Origin: Gloeophyllum trabeum ATCC 11539
Taxonomy: Eukaryota > Basidiomycota > Agaricomycetes > Gloeophyllales > Gloeophyllaceae
Direction of reading: 5' to 3'
DNA: 64,000 bases
Assembly: GCF_000344685.1 (NCBI RefSeq)
Contig: NW_006920416.1
Span: 1,075,166-1,139,165 of the forward strand
A program made the translations under genes and the position numbers. Below, in pieces: positions 32,535 to 45,025 of this stretch (positions are counted from its first letter, which is position 1; every line of letters starts with the position of its first letter). Below the pieces are notes generated by a model, which made no database searches, was not told the DNA's origin, and saw only the letters and a list, made by a program, of their open reading frames with translations.

Positions 32535-33348
32535 GTCGTCCGTGAGTGTCTAGACACTCAACAGTTATACCTATGAAGAAATCAGCTACTATGCGCGCGT
32601 CAATGAAAGGGTCCGACGTACGTGACTTGACAAATCTGTTTCCTTTCCCTCTCAACTCAGGCTCGACGTCGTCGAACTATCGCAGAAGTTGTATGCCAGC
32701 GAACGTACAGGGACTGCACCGAATCCTATGACCGTTTCCAACTGCAGTGCGGCGATGATCTACAGCCTGAAGACGTCAGACAGCTGCTGTCCCATCAAAA
32801 TATGGAGCTGTCGGTCGGAACACTCGCGCAGCGCTCGCACAGCTTCAGCGTAAGAGAGAGAGCATAATCCAACATGCGTCGACGGACTGCCAGAGCATCG
32901 GACACTGCGGGGACCATTGCGTGGGTAGAGGATCGCCTCAAAGTGGCCAAGATCCTCACGACACAAGTTAGAGTTCGGAAGAAGCGGGTGCGCGTTTACG
33001 GCAAGTCTCCCTGATGACCGTGATCATGAGTGTGGCTTTTCGTATCGGACGTAGAGGGATAAACGACAGTTGCAAGATTTTGCATGGGGATATAAGGCGA
33101 ACACTAACGTTTCCAGCGTTGCCGTTTGGTAGCTAAGCGACGACGCAGATCTACGGATAAATGCAGCTACATACTTGGGTCAGATCGACGGACGAAACAT
33201 TGACGGAAAGCATTTCGACAGCAAGCACGACAACAGTTAGACCCAGAACAACAAACGATATTTCAGAGCATGTCAAGAAAGATCATAACGACCCGCATAT
33301 CGTCCTCTATTGCAAATGAGCGTTCACTGCGGAGAAGTTCAGGATACC
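32535..33348. other. Intergenic
   Basis: No gene or repeat was recognised. Confidence 0.5.
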
Positions 33349-36003
33349 TTAAGACCACGGTGTCTTAGGAACATCGCCCCATCCGCTGCCCGCGACACTG
33401 GGCGCACGACTCACAACGGGCTGGGGCTTACTAGAACTGGCCTTGGCATTCTTCTTCTTTTTATTCTTATTGCTGGAAGAAGCAGGAGTGAGAGGAAACT
33501 CCTGGTCGACAAGATCAGCCCAGCTAGCCTTCCCGGCAGACTTCACGGGCCTATGGGAAGTCTCGCTGGGCCGCTTGCCGCCACTCGAAGGCTGAATGTC
33601 CCAAGGCGTCGGCCCCACAGCGCTTTCCGTGGCCCAGCGGTCGGGCACCTCGGAAACAGCAGTGGAAGGAGCGGTGGCGCCCTGGACACTCTCGGCATCC
33701 CAGGGAGTTTTGCCAACAACGCTTTCTGTGGCCCAGCGGTCGGACGCCACAGAAGCAGCGCTCGACTGGGTGGCGGTGGGACCGAGTACCCCCTGGATGC
33801 CTTGAACGTCCCAAGGAGTCGTACCAACGACGCTGTCCGTGGCCCATCGGTCAGATGCCACGGAAGCAGTGCTGGACTGAGGGGCGACAGGATTGCCCGG
33901 CACCTGGTTGGTTTGAACGCCCCACGACATCTTGCTTACGGCGCTGCCAGTAGCGCCGCGATCGCCTCCGTTCACATTGCTGGAGTCCGAGGTGGTGACA
34001 GAGTTCATAGCTCCGATCCGAGTCTCGCTAGGCTTGATAGCCCAGGGGGCTTTGTTCCGGGCGCTTTTAGTGGTCCAGCCATCACCTTGCTTAATACCTG
34101 ATGCGTCCGAGCTGGGGCTGCGTTGCACCGCACTGATTTGAGTCTTGCCGGATTGTACATCCCAAGGGGTTTTGCTTACTGCACTACCCACGCCCCAACC
34201 CTTTCCTCCGCTCGTTGCAGAGCTCCTGTTAGATTCAGACGAGTCTGAACTGGAAACTGAACCAGAGCCGGAGTTCGGCGTAGAAACGGGCTGAGGGACT
34301 CGCCATGTCTTTGCAGTCGACACATTACCGGTAACACGGCTGTTGGACTTGAATCCCCGACCACGGTTAGACCCTATATGCAGTAAATAAAGCATGACAT
34401 AATGAGAAATGAATATCAACACCCAACCTCGCATACGCACCTGCTCCTCGGCCCCTTCCGCGACCCCGTCCCCGCTGAGCCTGCGCAGCTTCCCGCTCGC
34501 GTCTCTCCTTCTCCTTAATGATCCGTGCGCGTTCCTTGCATATGCCCTTTGAACACGTCGCGCCGTGCGCAGGGCATAACTCCTCAGGTTCCGACCCGGA
34601 ATCCTGCTCACCATATCCGCCCCAGAGGTTCTCACCCGGGTCTACAGGCCTCGGCGCCATGTCGGCCGCTTCCAAGACATCCGGACCAAGCTGCCAGTCG
34701 GCGGTATAGTCAGCATAAGCCTCTGCATCCATGGGGGATCCCACGGGCTCGGAGAGCATAACACAGGGGAAATAATCCTCCTGTTCGTTCAACGGAGGCG
34801 CCAGGTCGGCGCGCTTACTTGGGTGTACCAAGCCGGGTGGGGCGCCGATGTCCCAGAGCGAATCACCGGCTGGTATTATTGCGGGCGAGACGTCCTGTGG
34901 CTGCTCGAGGACTATGCACACCGACGTTGGGCTTGGCGTGGCTAGCGAGCGGTCGTCGCTACTGCCGGAAGAGGAGCGGCTCGGCGGTGAGATGCCCCCT
35001 ACGAAACAAACCGTGTGAATGCCAGTAGAACATGGCGGTAACCTGAGTCTTACATAGATGTACATCCCCGCGTTCCCCAGGTGGTCCAGCCTTGTCTTTC
35101 TGCATATTCTTCGGTGCCTGCACCCCGCCTACTGTGGGGGGAGCCTTGGGCACCGAATTTTTTTTCTTAGCGGCTAGCCATTCCGCTGACCCAGCTGCAG
35201 TGGGCATGTTAGAGCAGAGCATCTCCGAGCTTGTCAAGAGTACTTACCAGGTGGCAGTTTGGGAGCGGGCGGAGGAGGAAAGAGGGCTACTGGAAGAGCC
35301 CTGCAAAGCGGTTCGTTTGTGATGTCCTCGGGCGGGAGCCCACATCTGTGGGTCCCGGGATAGGGATACTTCAACACACTTGCGCGAAGGTCAGTCCGCA
35401 AGCGTGACATAGGAAACAAAGTCACGACGTACGAGTTGTGCAAAAGCCACGTGTTGAACCACGCATCTTCGACCATCTTCCTCTTCCATCCTATGTGATA
35501 GTGGAATGAACAATGAGTATGCCACTAACAAGGTTCGGAAGCAATAAAGCACTCGCCATTCTTCTCTACGCCACGGGCGTGGCTCCATCGGCTGTAGTAT
35601 ATCTTACTGCTGCGAGCGACTTCATCGCAGTGCGGTTGCAGCAGGAACTCCGACCACTTATGTTCTCCGAGCAGCCGCTCATAGCTGGGGCAGGACCGAT
35701 CTACTTCTATGATTACCATGTTGGGCGACTGTCAGGACAAAGAATGCAATGTTGCGGTTCATCCGATCACCCGATCCGTGAGTATTGGATTCAAACGGGG
35801 ATAGTGCAATGACATACCGAAGGCTTATGGAACAGAGCAAACAGATACTTGGGATCTCCGAGTATGCATGCAATCCAAAAGCACAGCAGCTTTCTGTCCG
35901 TATCTAACTCCATGTTCGCATGGATGGGGTAGGGTTGGTAAATAGTGAAGTACTTCGGCTCAGACTTCCAGTCTGGCGGAGGCGTGGAGACTCGCTTCGG
36001 CAT
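33349..36003 (-). CDS. Cys-cluster/RG protein with a repeated TPW C-terminal region
   Basis: Six exons: complement of 33349-34373, 34441-34998, 35054-35185, 35248-35490, 35608-35728, 35818-36003, giving 754 aa. The N-terminal ~180 residues form a globular-looking domain (YFTIYQPYPIHANMELDTDR; KMVEDAWFNTWLLHNSYVVT). A mid region has a Cys cluster CPAHGATCSKGIC, then a charged helix and an (RG)n run, an RNA-binding-like feature. The C-terminal third carries about six degenerate repeats of ~40 residues built on a core like DRWATESVVGKTPWD, ending WGDVPKTPWS. The repeats suggest a multivalent linear motif. I do not recognise the protein. Confidence 0.75.
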
Positions 36004-36446
36004 CTTCGAGCGAACTCTGTCGTTCAGTCAACGTTGCAGTATGGGGCAATTTCGACAGCAGAGGAGTCGATAGAGGGCTTCAGCCTTTGAGTTGAATGGT
36101 TGGCCTTATATACCTTCCTCTCGGCTACCCCTTTCAATCAGGCCATACTTCACTGAACAAAGCACGGGTGGCGACAGTGGACAAAGCGTCCTCGCCGAAA
36201 GATCAACGAAACGATAAGTGGCGATAGACGGCCAAAGTTTTACGAGAGACTCAGTCTATTACGAGCGCCACGCTTGGCAGCCGGGCTACTATGTTTGGCG
36301 CACTCACGCGCACCATGACGGAGACAGCGTCCTGTGGCTTGCTTGAGTCCACCGTGTCCTGCGTTGGCGTGTCTTAGCAAGGCGTGCATGACTGGCGACG
36401 GACAGTTGCCAATTCTGCAGACGTTGCCCTAACTGTTCTGGTCGAC
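36004..36446. other. Divergent promoter region
   Basis: 443 bp between the repeat protein and PFF1. Nothing specific was recognised. Confidence 0.5.
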
Positions 36447-39400
36447 ATGGCTGTCAAAGACTATTTTGCGAAAGTACTGGCGTTTCGCACTATTCCCACT
36501 ACTGTCCTAGCTTTGATAATATATGTCGTACTTTTCCTTGCTGTTGGTGTTACCGACGACGTTCCGAAGATACCCAAGAACCTGCGTGGTTTGAATCTTA
36601 CACAGGCAGACGTGGACTTGCATCTGGTAAGTATCGTTCTCTGTGGCTGCACTCCGGCACAAGATTAGGGGCCTCTGTTGCCACATTCGTTTTGGATCTG
36701 CTTCGTCCAGCTGCGTTGAACGGAGAGGACCAGGACGAACGGAGCCACACGTACTAGAAGGAGCGCTTCAGGCTATACGCAGTAACATGGATCCATGTTC
36801 AATTGTTCATTGCTTGGCCGGTGTTGTGCTGCTCCGCACAATCTCACCTCGTGCTAAGCCATACCACATATACGCCTTCTCCTTTGACCTGCAAACAATA
36901 GTCACGCGTACAGCTTCTAATTCTTTCACCAGATTACTGCACGCCCGCACCCTTACATCTCGCACTTCAACGACAAAGTCCGCGCCTACATCCTCTCCCG
37001 GGTGGAGGACATTGCATCCGCACACCCCGACTTTATTCACGTCGTCGATGACAACAAGTCCTCTGCGTCATGGGCGACCAAGGCGTCGCCACACGCGGTC
37101 TACTTCCAGGGGACGAACGTTCTAGTCAAGGTAGACGGTACTGATCCAAACTATTTCGACCGAGATGCAGTCCTCTTCTCGGCCCATTACGACTCCGTGT
37201 CAACAGCAGGTGGCGTGACGGACGACGGCATGGGTGTAGTTACCTTGCTGCAGATGATAGAGTATCTGGCCAGGAATCGGCCCAAGAAGACTGCGATATT
37301 CAACATCAATAATGGAGAAGAGGATGGTTTGAACGGCGCACACGCGTGAGTCTAGCTGGGAGCTATGCATGCATTGTAATGAACCGGCTTCCCAGATTCC
37401 TTGAGCATCCTTGGTCTAATATCACCACCACTTTTCTCAACCTCGAAGGTGCCGCCGCAGGAGGGTACGTATCTCCTTACTACCTTTGATTCTGCTCTAA
37501 TCACCAATTTTCTAACGCAGGCGCCCAATCCTATTCCGCACCACCTCCCTGGGCGTGACCCGCGCATTCAGACACAAGCATGTCGCCCACCCACACAGCA
37601 ACGTCATCGCGGCGGACGGCTACGCCACCGGCGTCCTGCGCTCATACACGGACTACTCCGTCTACGAGCAGCAGGGCCTGGAGGGGCTGGACTTTGCTTT
37701 TTACAAGGGCCGCAGCAAGTACCATACCAAGTACGATGCGGTCCCTACTACGGAGGGAGGGAGGCGGGCGTTGTGGGCGATGATGGATAGCACGAGGGGT
37801 GCGGGGTGGGCGCTGCTGAATGCGGGAGATGTGTCCACCGGCGGTGGGAAGGCCGTTTACTTCGACTGTGGGTAGTCATCCTGTCATACAACCATTGACA
37901 TGGGCTGAATCCCATTCTTTGTAGTTCTTGGATCTCACTTGGTGCTCTTGACCCTTCGCGCCGAATTTATCTTGGATGTCATCTTGCTCGTTTTGGGGCC
38001 GATAACACTGATAATCTTTGGCGTTTTGATATATGCGCGAAGGCAGCGGGAGAGAGCCAACGCATTGATGGTCGGTGAACGTGCTGTGCCCGACAAGCAT
38101 TGGGCAAGAGGTTGGGGCCGATTTTGGCTCGCCCTTGTCCTCGGGATCGGCGCTCAAGTCGGCCTTGTAGTCGGATACGTCCACCTCAATCCATTCGTGA
38201 GTTACTTGGTAGTTCCTGTGGGACTTGTCGTGCTTACGTATCATATATCAGATCATTCATTCGTCGCCTTTCCTAGTTCTAGCTTCGATCATGAGCCTCG
38301 CATATCTCGGACTTCTCCTCCCTCTCCGTCTCTTCGTCCGCCTGCTGCCCGTGCCCCCTGCCAAACAGAAACTAGCGATCATGCTAGAATTGTATCCGCT
38401 TACGTGGATCTTCCTAGTCGTTGCCACATTCGCCGCGAATAAGTGGCAGATCGCAGCCACGTACTGGGTGACTATGCTCAATCTCGCCACGCTCACGGGC
38501 TGCACAGTCGGTTTCTTGGAAGCTCTCTTTGGCGCAGGACACGCGGGCTTGGAGGAGGAGCGGGAGAGCAGGAGGTACGTCAGAGGTATCCGGTACGAAG
38601 TGGACGAGAATGGTGGAGGTGAGGAAGAGGGACGTGAGAATGAAGGCAGTGCTGTGAGTCCTGAGCGGGAAGGACATGGCGGGGAGATTGTGGACGAGGT
38701 CCCGACGGAGATCACGCCGCTGATGCATCAGCACCGAGTCCGCGATCGGGATGGGCGCGAGTATATCTCTACGGATGATGATCCTAGTACGTCGGCTTCA
38801 CTCCCTGACATATGTGGTCGCTTACCTTCTGTTCCCCCGCAGGTAAGAAGCATGTCAAGGAGGAGACTGACGAGGCGATCGGCTGGTGGATAGTGCAGAT
38901 GCTGTTCATGGTCTTTCTACCCGTCCTCTTGCTACTCCAGGTTGCCTTCTTGGTGGTCAATACGCTGGGTCAAAGCTTGGTGGATGGCAGCCCAGCCTGG
39001 GTCGGTAAGTGTTTCTTCCTTAAAGTTTGCCTTTGCCACGGTTGACCTTGCGGCTCAGTCTACGCAGGAACCTCAGTTATAGCTTTCTTGACCGTCCTCC
39101 CTCTGGCGCCATTCATGCATAAATTTCACCGAGGCCTCACTTTCGTCGTGGCCACGGTCTTCGTACTCTCTACTCTTTATGCTTGGGTCGCCTTCCCCTT
39201 CTCGCAAGATGCTCCGTTCAAGATGTTCTTCCAGCAGTCGGTGGAGATCGACGGAGGAAGTCAGCGTGCTGTCACGAGTATGCTGGGGTCGCGACATTAC
39301 TTGAAGAAAGCCATAGCAGAGTTGCCATCTACGTACGGGAAGGCAGTCGACTGCCGTGACTCGAGTTTGAGGGAGGGTGTCACGACGTGTGCATGGGAGA

Positions 39401-39900
39401 GTGGCTTGCTGCCCCGTCCCAGATCTTTGGATGGCAGCGACAGCGAGATAAAGTGGATCTCGTTCAATGTGACACGGCTGAGCGAATCGAGCGCCGAGCT
39501 CGTGTTCTGGGGAACAAACACACGGGGCTGCAGGTTGTACTTCGACAACGGCCCCGTGCGGTATCTGCACGTCTACGAAGGTGACGGGGGGAAGAAACGC
39601 ACGGACATGCAGCGCGGGTACGAGATCTCCGAGAAAGGGCTGGTCGACGTGAGGCTGTGGAGTCGTGAGTGGGAGGAGGAATTCAAGGTTGAGGTCGGGT
39701 GGGATCATGAGGGTGGGCTCGAGGGGCGCGTCGCGTGTGAGTGGGCGGAGTACGAGAGCGCTACAGCTGGAACAGGTTTACCCGCCACTGGAGCGAGTAT
39801 ACCGGCATTGGAGGAAGCGTTGGCTTTCTTGCCCAAGTGGGCCGTGTTGACAAAGGCGAATGATGGGCTTGTGGAAGTTTGGCAGAAGTTTTATATATAA
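36447..39900 (+). CDS. PFF1: Vacuolar membrane protease, M28 family
   Basis: Eight exons (36447-36626, 36933-37345, 37396-37464, 37521-37867, 37925-38196, 38252-38786, 38843-39004, 39059-39900) give 939 aa, near the usual size for Pff1. A first transmembrane helix (TTVLALIIYVVLFLAV) precedes an M28 zinc-peptidase domain. It has ITARPHPY, the metal ligand region SAHYDSVSTAGGVTDDGMG, the catalytic NNGEEDGLNGAHAFLEH, and YHTKYD with the last ligand His. Multiple transmembrane helices and a lumenal C-terminal domain follow. Pff1-type proteases sit in the vacuolar membrane. The first intron (306 nt) is about five times longer than the others; joining the flanking exons directly gives the family-expected alignment. 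Confidence 0.92.
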
Positions 39901-40135
39901 CGGATGTAGGTGTGATGGTCTTGATATACACGAGTCTTGATTCGCCCTACCCACCCAAAAGGGCTCATGCCACGCTATGGGTGAGTCGGTAGGGAAGGAT
40001 AATCATATTGCATATGGCATAAAGGGCATAGAGGGCATACGGGGCATACAAGACATAGTAGCTCAATAGTAGCTATACACAGTCCGAAGTTACACACTGT
40101 TATACAGATTATATGCAAATACCAAATAAAACGTA

Positions 40136-40962
40136 TCAAGCTCCATTTCCCAGGACCCTCCCAGGCCTGTAAAAGATGCCTCCGTTCAAAACCTCCCAGA
40201 ACCGTGGGCGATCGTCCGGTATACCGATACGCACCGCCGCATAGGAGTGCAGCTTCCCCCATAAGCCGAGGAGGAACATCAGCACTCCACAGATGAAGAG
40301 GAACATGGAAATGCGGTTGTCCATGATCGTCCAGAATATGCGGGACGCGATGATGAGGCGAAGGCGACGTTCCCGCCATTTGACTCTCTCGGGAGACGGA
40401 CAGTCTGCAACAATCGTGTTTACGCCACAATGAGTGAGTTGTACTGGTTATGGCGATGCGAATGACGTACCGACTACTTTGAGACGCCCGCCGTGCTCGG
40501 TGAGGGTGTGGACCGCGAGGGCCGAGAGCTTGTCTGGATTAGCGGGGTAGAATGGCTTGAAGCGCGTCGAACAGATGGGCTATGATAAGTCGCATTTTCA
40601 GTAGTGTGTCAGAGCCACATATATCCAGTGAAAGTGCGACTTACGATAATTTGGTCGGTGCCGAAATACTCTCTGACCATCTGGAGGTCCAGGTCACCTG
40701 TGTCCGAGTCAAGCGGAAAATCCCAAGTGACGAAGTTGAGCATGTCGTGTAGGTCATCGACAGCATCCAGGTTGGGGTAGAAGTCCACTCGGATATACCT
40801 GGACGCAGTCGCATCAGCTGCTGGGAGGTTAGTCAAATGGACGTACCCGTCAGGTGCTTGCTCGTCGAGCACTTGCTTTTCCGGATCGCGAGGGTCCCAC
40901 TCTAGAGCTTCCTCGTACATTTCCTCGTACGTCCTTTCGAACAACAAGCGGAACCCAGACAT
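40136..40962 (-). CDS. Membrane protein of unknown function
   Basis: Four exons (complement of 40136-40404, 40471-40579, 40645-40798, 40847-40962) give 215 aa. The start SGFRLLFERTYEEMYEEAL is acidic and helical. A conserved-looking stretch PICSTRFKPFYPAN leads to a basic segment (KWRERRLRLIIASRIF). One or two hydrophobic helices follow (MFLFICGVLMFLLGLWG), with a short C-terminal tail. Splice sites are good and phases consistent. A hydrophobic frame upstream (near 41180-41270, MLVATSVILYA) could be a 5' exon, but I found no clean junction into 40962. Confidence 0.7.
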
Positions 40963-41608
40963 TTGTTAGCAGACGAGGTGAAGACCTGCGGCGAGTTGGA
41001 GTGGCGAGTGCGGCAAGGTGAAGGAGCAGGACGAAGATGAAGAGGAGGGCAAACCACACCACACGTACCACAAGTTCAACTTGTTTATGTCAGCAGGATT
41101 TGCGATAGCAAGATCACTTTTGCGCACAGGCCATGATGGATGCGGCCACATCCGGGAGCCACAAGTGGAATGTCTAAAGAACCTACCGCATAGAGGATAA
41201 CACTCGTTGCAACCAGCATAGCCTGTAGTGGAGGAAGTACTTCTGCCTTTATATCCTGTAAGGAATACAACGTGAACTTGACCTACGGGCTACAAACCCT
41301 TGGAAACGAGTATAAGCAAAGTACAACGCTTAAAGAATACAACGCACACATGGACCCACAAATGACCATATCGAGACATTGACCGCTATATTGAGAGCGT
41401 GCTTCTGATCAGATTTACTTCCGACATCTAGATCTCATGATTATTATCAGCGGACCCTCAGAAATCCTGCGAGATGACTTCCATAAAATACCAAGACCGG
41501 TCGAGGTGAAGCAAGCGAGCAGGCGAATAATAATAATATTAGCAATAATACATGTACGTCCATAAAACCATAAAGATACAAGTTACAAGTGTTGCCCGAC
41601 ATCCATAA
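40963..41608. other. Upstream/intergenic region
   Basis: Contains short minus-strand hydrophobic frames that may be 5' UTR or unassigned exons of the neighbouring membrane protein. No separate gene is supported. Confidence 0.4.
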
Positions 41609-44597
41609 CTACGCCAGAGGTGGGTTGGGCGAGATCGCGTCCGGCGCCGTGCCCTCAGGAAGTTTTTTCTTCCTAGGCCTACCAACCGGGTTCTTCTTGA
41701 CTGGTGGTGGAGGCGGCATGACAGGCTCGCTCGGTACCGGAGTCGCGGGAGCCAGGGGCCGACCGTTGGCACTGCTCGGGGCAGGCGTCGGCGGCACCGA
41801 CGCAGTTCCAGATGGAGGAGGGGGAGGAGGTTTGGGCTTCTTCTTCGCAGCATTGGCGACATTCGGTTTCATCACCTGCCCGATGGGTCCGATCTTTGTA
41901 CGAGCTGGCGCTGGCGCGTCGTCAGGCAAAGCTGGCTGAGGCGGAGCAAGGCCGAGAGTAGAAGGCCCGGCGGTGGTCGTGGCAAGCGCTGACAGCCGCT
42001 GCTGATAATACGGCTTGAGAAGACCGATTTGCTCGTCCACATTGCTTGCATCCAGTGGCAAGAACGGTGGTGGAGGGGGGAATGGTGGAGGGGGCTCGGC
42101 GGGCTTGGCTCTGTTAAGATACCGTTAATAAAAAGATACAACGACATATGCAGAACATAATACGTACGCCGCTGACGATATTGGTCCAGCTTTGTTCTTC
42201 CCCTTGAGAAGCCGTTTTGGCACACTGAGGCTTGAAAGACCAAGCTCATCAGCAATTCCAAGCTCCTTCAAGCCCAAGAAATCATCGCCGAGAGCATCCG
42301 CGAAATTACCCCTATTTGGCTGTGTTAGATATGTGCAAGGCGCAAGATAGACGACAACTATACATGACAAATGCGCTATCTTCGTTCTCGTCGTCTTCAT
42401 GAGCGAATAGCGCATCGTCGTCCAGAGGCTCATCCGCCTGGCAAGCCGTTAGCCAGAGGCAGTTTCCGCAGGGATGAGCAGTACTTACCGCATCCGTGTA
42501 GGCGGTGACTAGTTTCTTCTCTAACTCGCCCAAACGACTGCCATAACGAATTACGTCGTCCTTGATATACCGCTCCAGGTCTTGTATCTTCGTGGTACCG
42601 CTCTCGAACAGGGTGTGCAGCATTATTTCCTAGGTCAGAAGAACATCAGTCAACGCGATATTGCTCCGACGCATTGGACATACTTCCGCAGTCATACTCC
42701 CAGAATACCTATCACACAGAAATCGAAGTGTTCGTCCAACATTCATAAAATATTCCGACGTAACCCCAGCTAAAACATCGAGTGCAGCCTTCGATGTGCC
42801 TTCCGACCCCAAACATTCCCATTAGTCATACAACAGACAGACCGCCTCTGGTGAAATAACATACCCTGAAATCCTGCATGCTCAAGGATCTTCTTTCCTG
42901 CCCAATGCAAGCAGTCGTCCGCAAGCTCCTCTCCCAGCTCCAAGCCTGCTGCGATAGGCTTCCACGGGCGCTCGTCCACGGTGTCGTCAATATCTGCCGC
43001 CACCGCCGACAAGTCTGGCGGCTCCGGCGCAATCGACGCGCCGCCCTCCTCATTCCCGCCCTGGTTCTGTTGCATCGTGCTGTTCAGCGCGGCGAGCTTC
43101 GCGTGTGCGCGCCGCACGCGCTTGATCGTGCGAATGTTGTCATTGAGCAGGTGCAACGTCGAATTAGTTTTATCGCTTGCCGCAGGCTCTCCAGCGCCTT
43201 TCTTCGACTTCTTCTTGGATTTCTTCTTCGCTATTGGGGGTTGGCCGTCCGGGTCTTGTTTTATCGGTCTTGACCACGAATCGAGATCACCCGAGGAGGC
43301 GCGTACGAGCTCGGGGTATCCGTTTGCCATGAAGTGCGGGGATTGCACGGCCATCCACCAGAGGTCGAGGGCATCCTGGTCTTGTTCGGAAGGGACATAT
43401 GACTGTAAGCGGGTCCGCTTTCTGGGCCGCCCGTCCACGAGACCATTGCTACACGTCACTGTAGAAAACCAAAGTCCGCAAAGCTACGAAGAGAAGACTC
43501 ACAGTTTGCGCTTGTCCCCCACTTGCCCGTCCACGGCCCACTGCTCAGGTGCCTGGTTCACGGCTGCGGGCACACCCATCACGACCTCTCTCAGCTTCTC
43601 CACCACGTACGCAGTGTCCCCGTGCTCTAGTTGCTCGTCCAGGTGTTTGAACAGCGCCATGCCCTCCGGGGTACGTTCGAACGCGGGAGAGTCGGAGAAC
43701 GGGACGTCTGCGCTGGTCACACGGGCCGGAACGGTGACGGATTTTGGGGGCGGCTTCTTGGGAGCGGCAGCTTGAGGAGGGGATATGGGCGAGCGTGGCC
43801 GGACGACGCTGTTCACTATGATTCCGTTCGGTTTCGGGTGCGGCGCGACACGGATGTCGAGGGTGGAAGGGATGGGAGGGTCGATTCGTTCCTTGCGGTC
43901 CGTGATGTTCTTCAGCAGCCGCTCGGCTTTGGCTTTCAGCCGTGTAGCACATTGGCGGAGGGGATGATTCTGTGGGGGGTTGGTACTAGGAAAAGGATGG
44001 GGAGCCGCAGACGTACCTCTGCCGCATTGTATGTGAAACAGTTGGACCATATGAGGTCCAAGTCATCCTTGAATTCCTTCTTGGATTTGTACTGTTTCTG
44101 TTTGACCTTCTTCAGCATGGTTTGGAGGTCCATGGGGTTAGGGATGACTAACGACGTATCAGCTGCGGAATGGGAGACGGGGCACGTCTTGAAACGCACC
44201 TTCATAGTAGTCTGGAGCCTCCGCCTTAGAGACGGGCTTCAAGAAGGGTTCAGCATCCCGGTTATCCTGAAACTCTGTAAGAGACCTGAACCGCGGACAC
44301 AGAAGGTGGCGCATACCACTGTAACCGTGCGCAAGTCATGCAGCAGATCCTCCAGCGCATCATAGAACGGGTCAGAGGCCTTTGGGTCATTGATGTTGCG
44401 CTACGAAGCGGTCAGGACGGATGATCAGCAGGAGAACCGGCGGTTACTCACGCGGCTCTCCTTCACGGTGGCCAAGAGCAGCTTGAGCTCTGGCTCGGGG
44501 AGCGAGGACTTGACATTGCTCTCGGTGAGCGTCCTCAGCAGATTCTGGCAGAAAGTTAGCTAAGTTGAATCCACAAAGCCTCTCCACTCACGTTCAT
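41609..44597 (-). CDS. SPT7: SAGA complex subunit Spt7 homolog (bromodomain, histone fold)
   Basis: Twelve exons: complement of 41609-42110, 42168-42311, 42364-42437, 42489-42629, 42684-42799, 42865-43448, 43503-43969, 44017-44147, 44200-44272, 44317-44400, 44452-44544, 44592-44597. The product is 804 aa. The bromodomain region (about 75-160) includes FLKPVSKAEAPDYYEVI, NPMDLQTMLKKVKQKQY and DLDLIWSNCFTYNAAE with the acetyl-lysine-site Asn-containing YNAAEN. The middle is a Lys-rich linker. A histone-fold segment (about 480-570) reads KAALDVLAGVTSEYFMNVGR then EEIMLHTLFESG, matching Spt7's Taf10-binding fold. The C-terminus is Pro-rich with an AT-hook-like NPVGRPRKKK. Spt7 is a core scaffold of the SAGA co-activator in the nucleus. 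It is divergent from CDH1. Confidence 0.9.
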
Positions 44598-44866
44598 GCT
44601 CCCTCCGCGTCGCCGGCTATGATGGAACGGAACAAGATAGCATTTAGAGCGGCGATTGCATTTCTCGCAAACTGCCGCCACAACTCACCTTAGCCACACC
44701 AGGTCTACGCTGCCACAACGGCTGAATCTTGAAGTCTGAACGCCGTCTGGAACGTGTGGAACGCTGGGAGAGTGAAGTGCTGCATGCCAACTGCATGCAG
44801 CGAACAATGGCAGCTGTGGCGGCGTTGTCACGGGATTTAATCAGGCTTGCCGTTTGGGGTAAAGGG

Positions 44867-44883
44867 ACGCGTCCGCGACGCGT
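44867..44883. promoter_or_regulatory. Paired MluI cell-cycle boxes (ACGCGT) in the SPT7-CDH1 promoter
   Basis: Two ACGCGT hexamers (44867-44872 and 44878-44883) lie in GACGCGTCCGCGACGCGT, about 145 bp upstream of the CDH1 start and 270 bp from SPT7. In fungi MBF-type factors bind ACGCGT to drive G1/S transcription. Placement beside a cell-cycle gene supports function, but this is inference. Confidence 0.55.
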
Positions 44884-45025
44884 ATTATGTAAGCGCGTCT
44901 CTCGCAGGTTGACCTTCTACTTGTCTGTGCCACAACGTCTGCTCTATAAAGCCCATGCAACATAACGAACTTTAGGCCTTTCTATCTATCAAGCTTACTA
45001 TTACGACAACCACAGATCACGTACT

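Noticed and set aside
40966..41270. Separate small secreted/membrane gene from hydrophobic minus-strand frames
   Set aside because: Two overlapping frames are equally plausible and neither has a clean splice to a complete product; more likely upstream sequence of the neighbouring gene.
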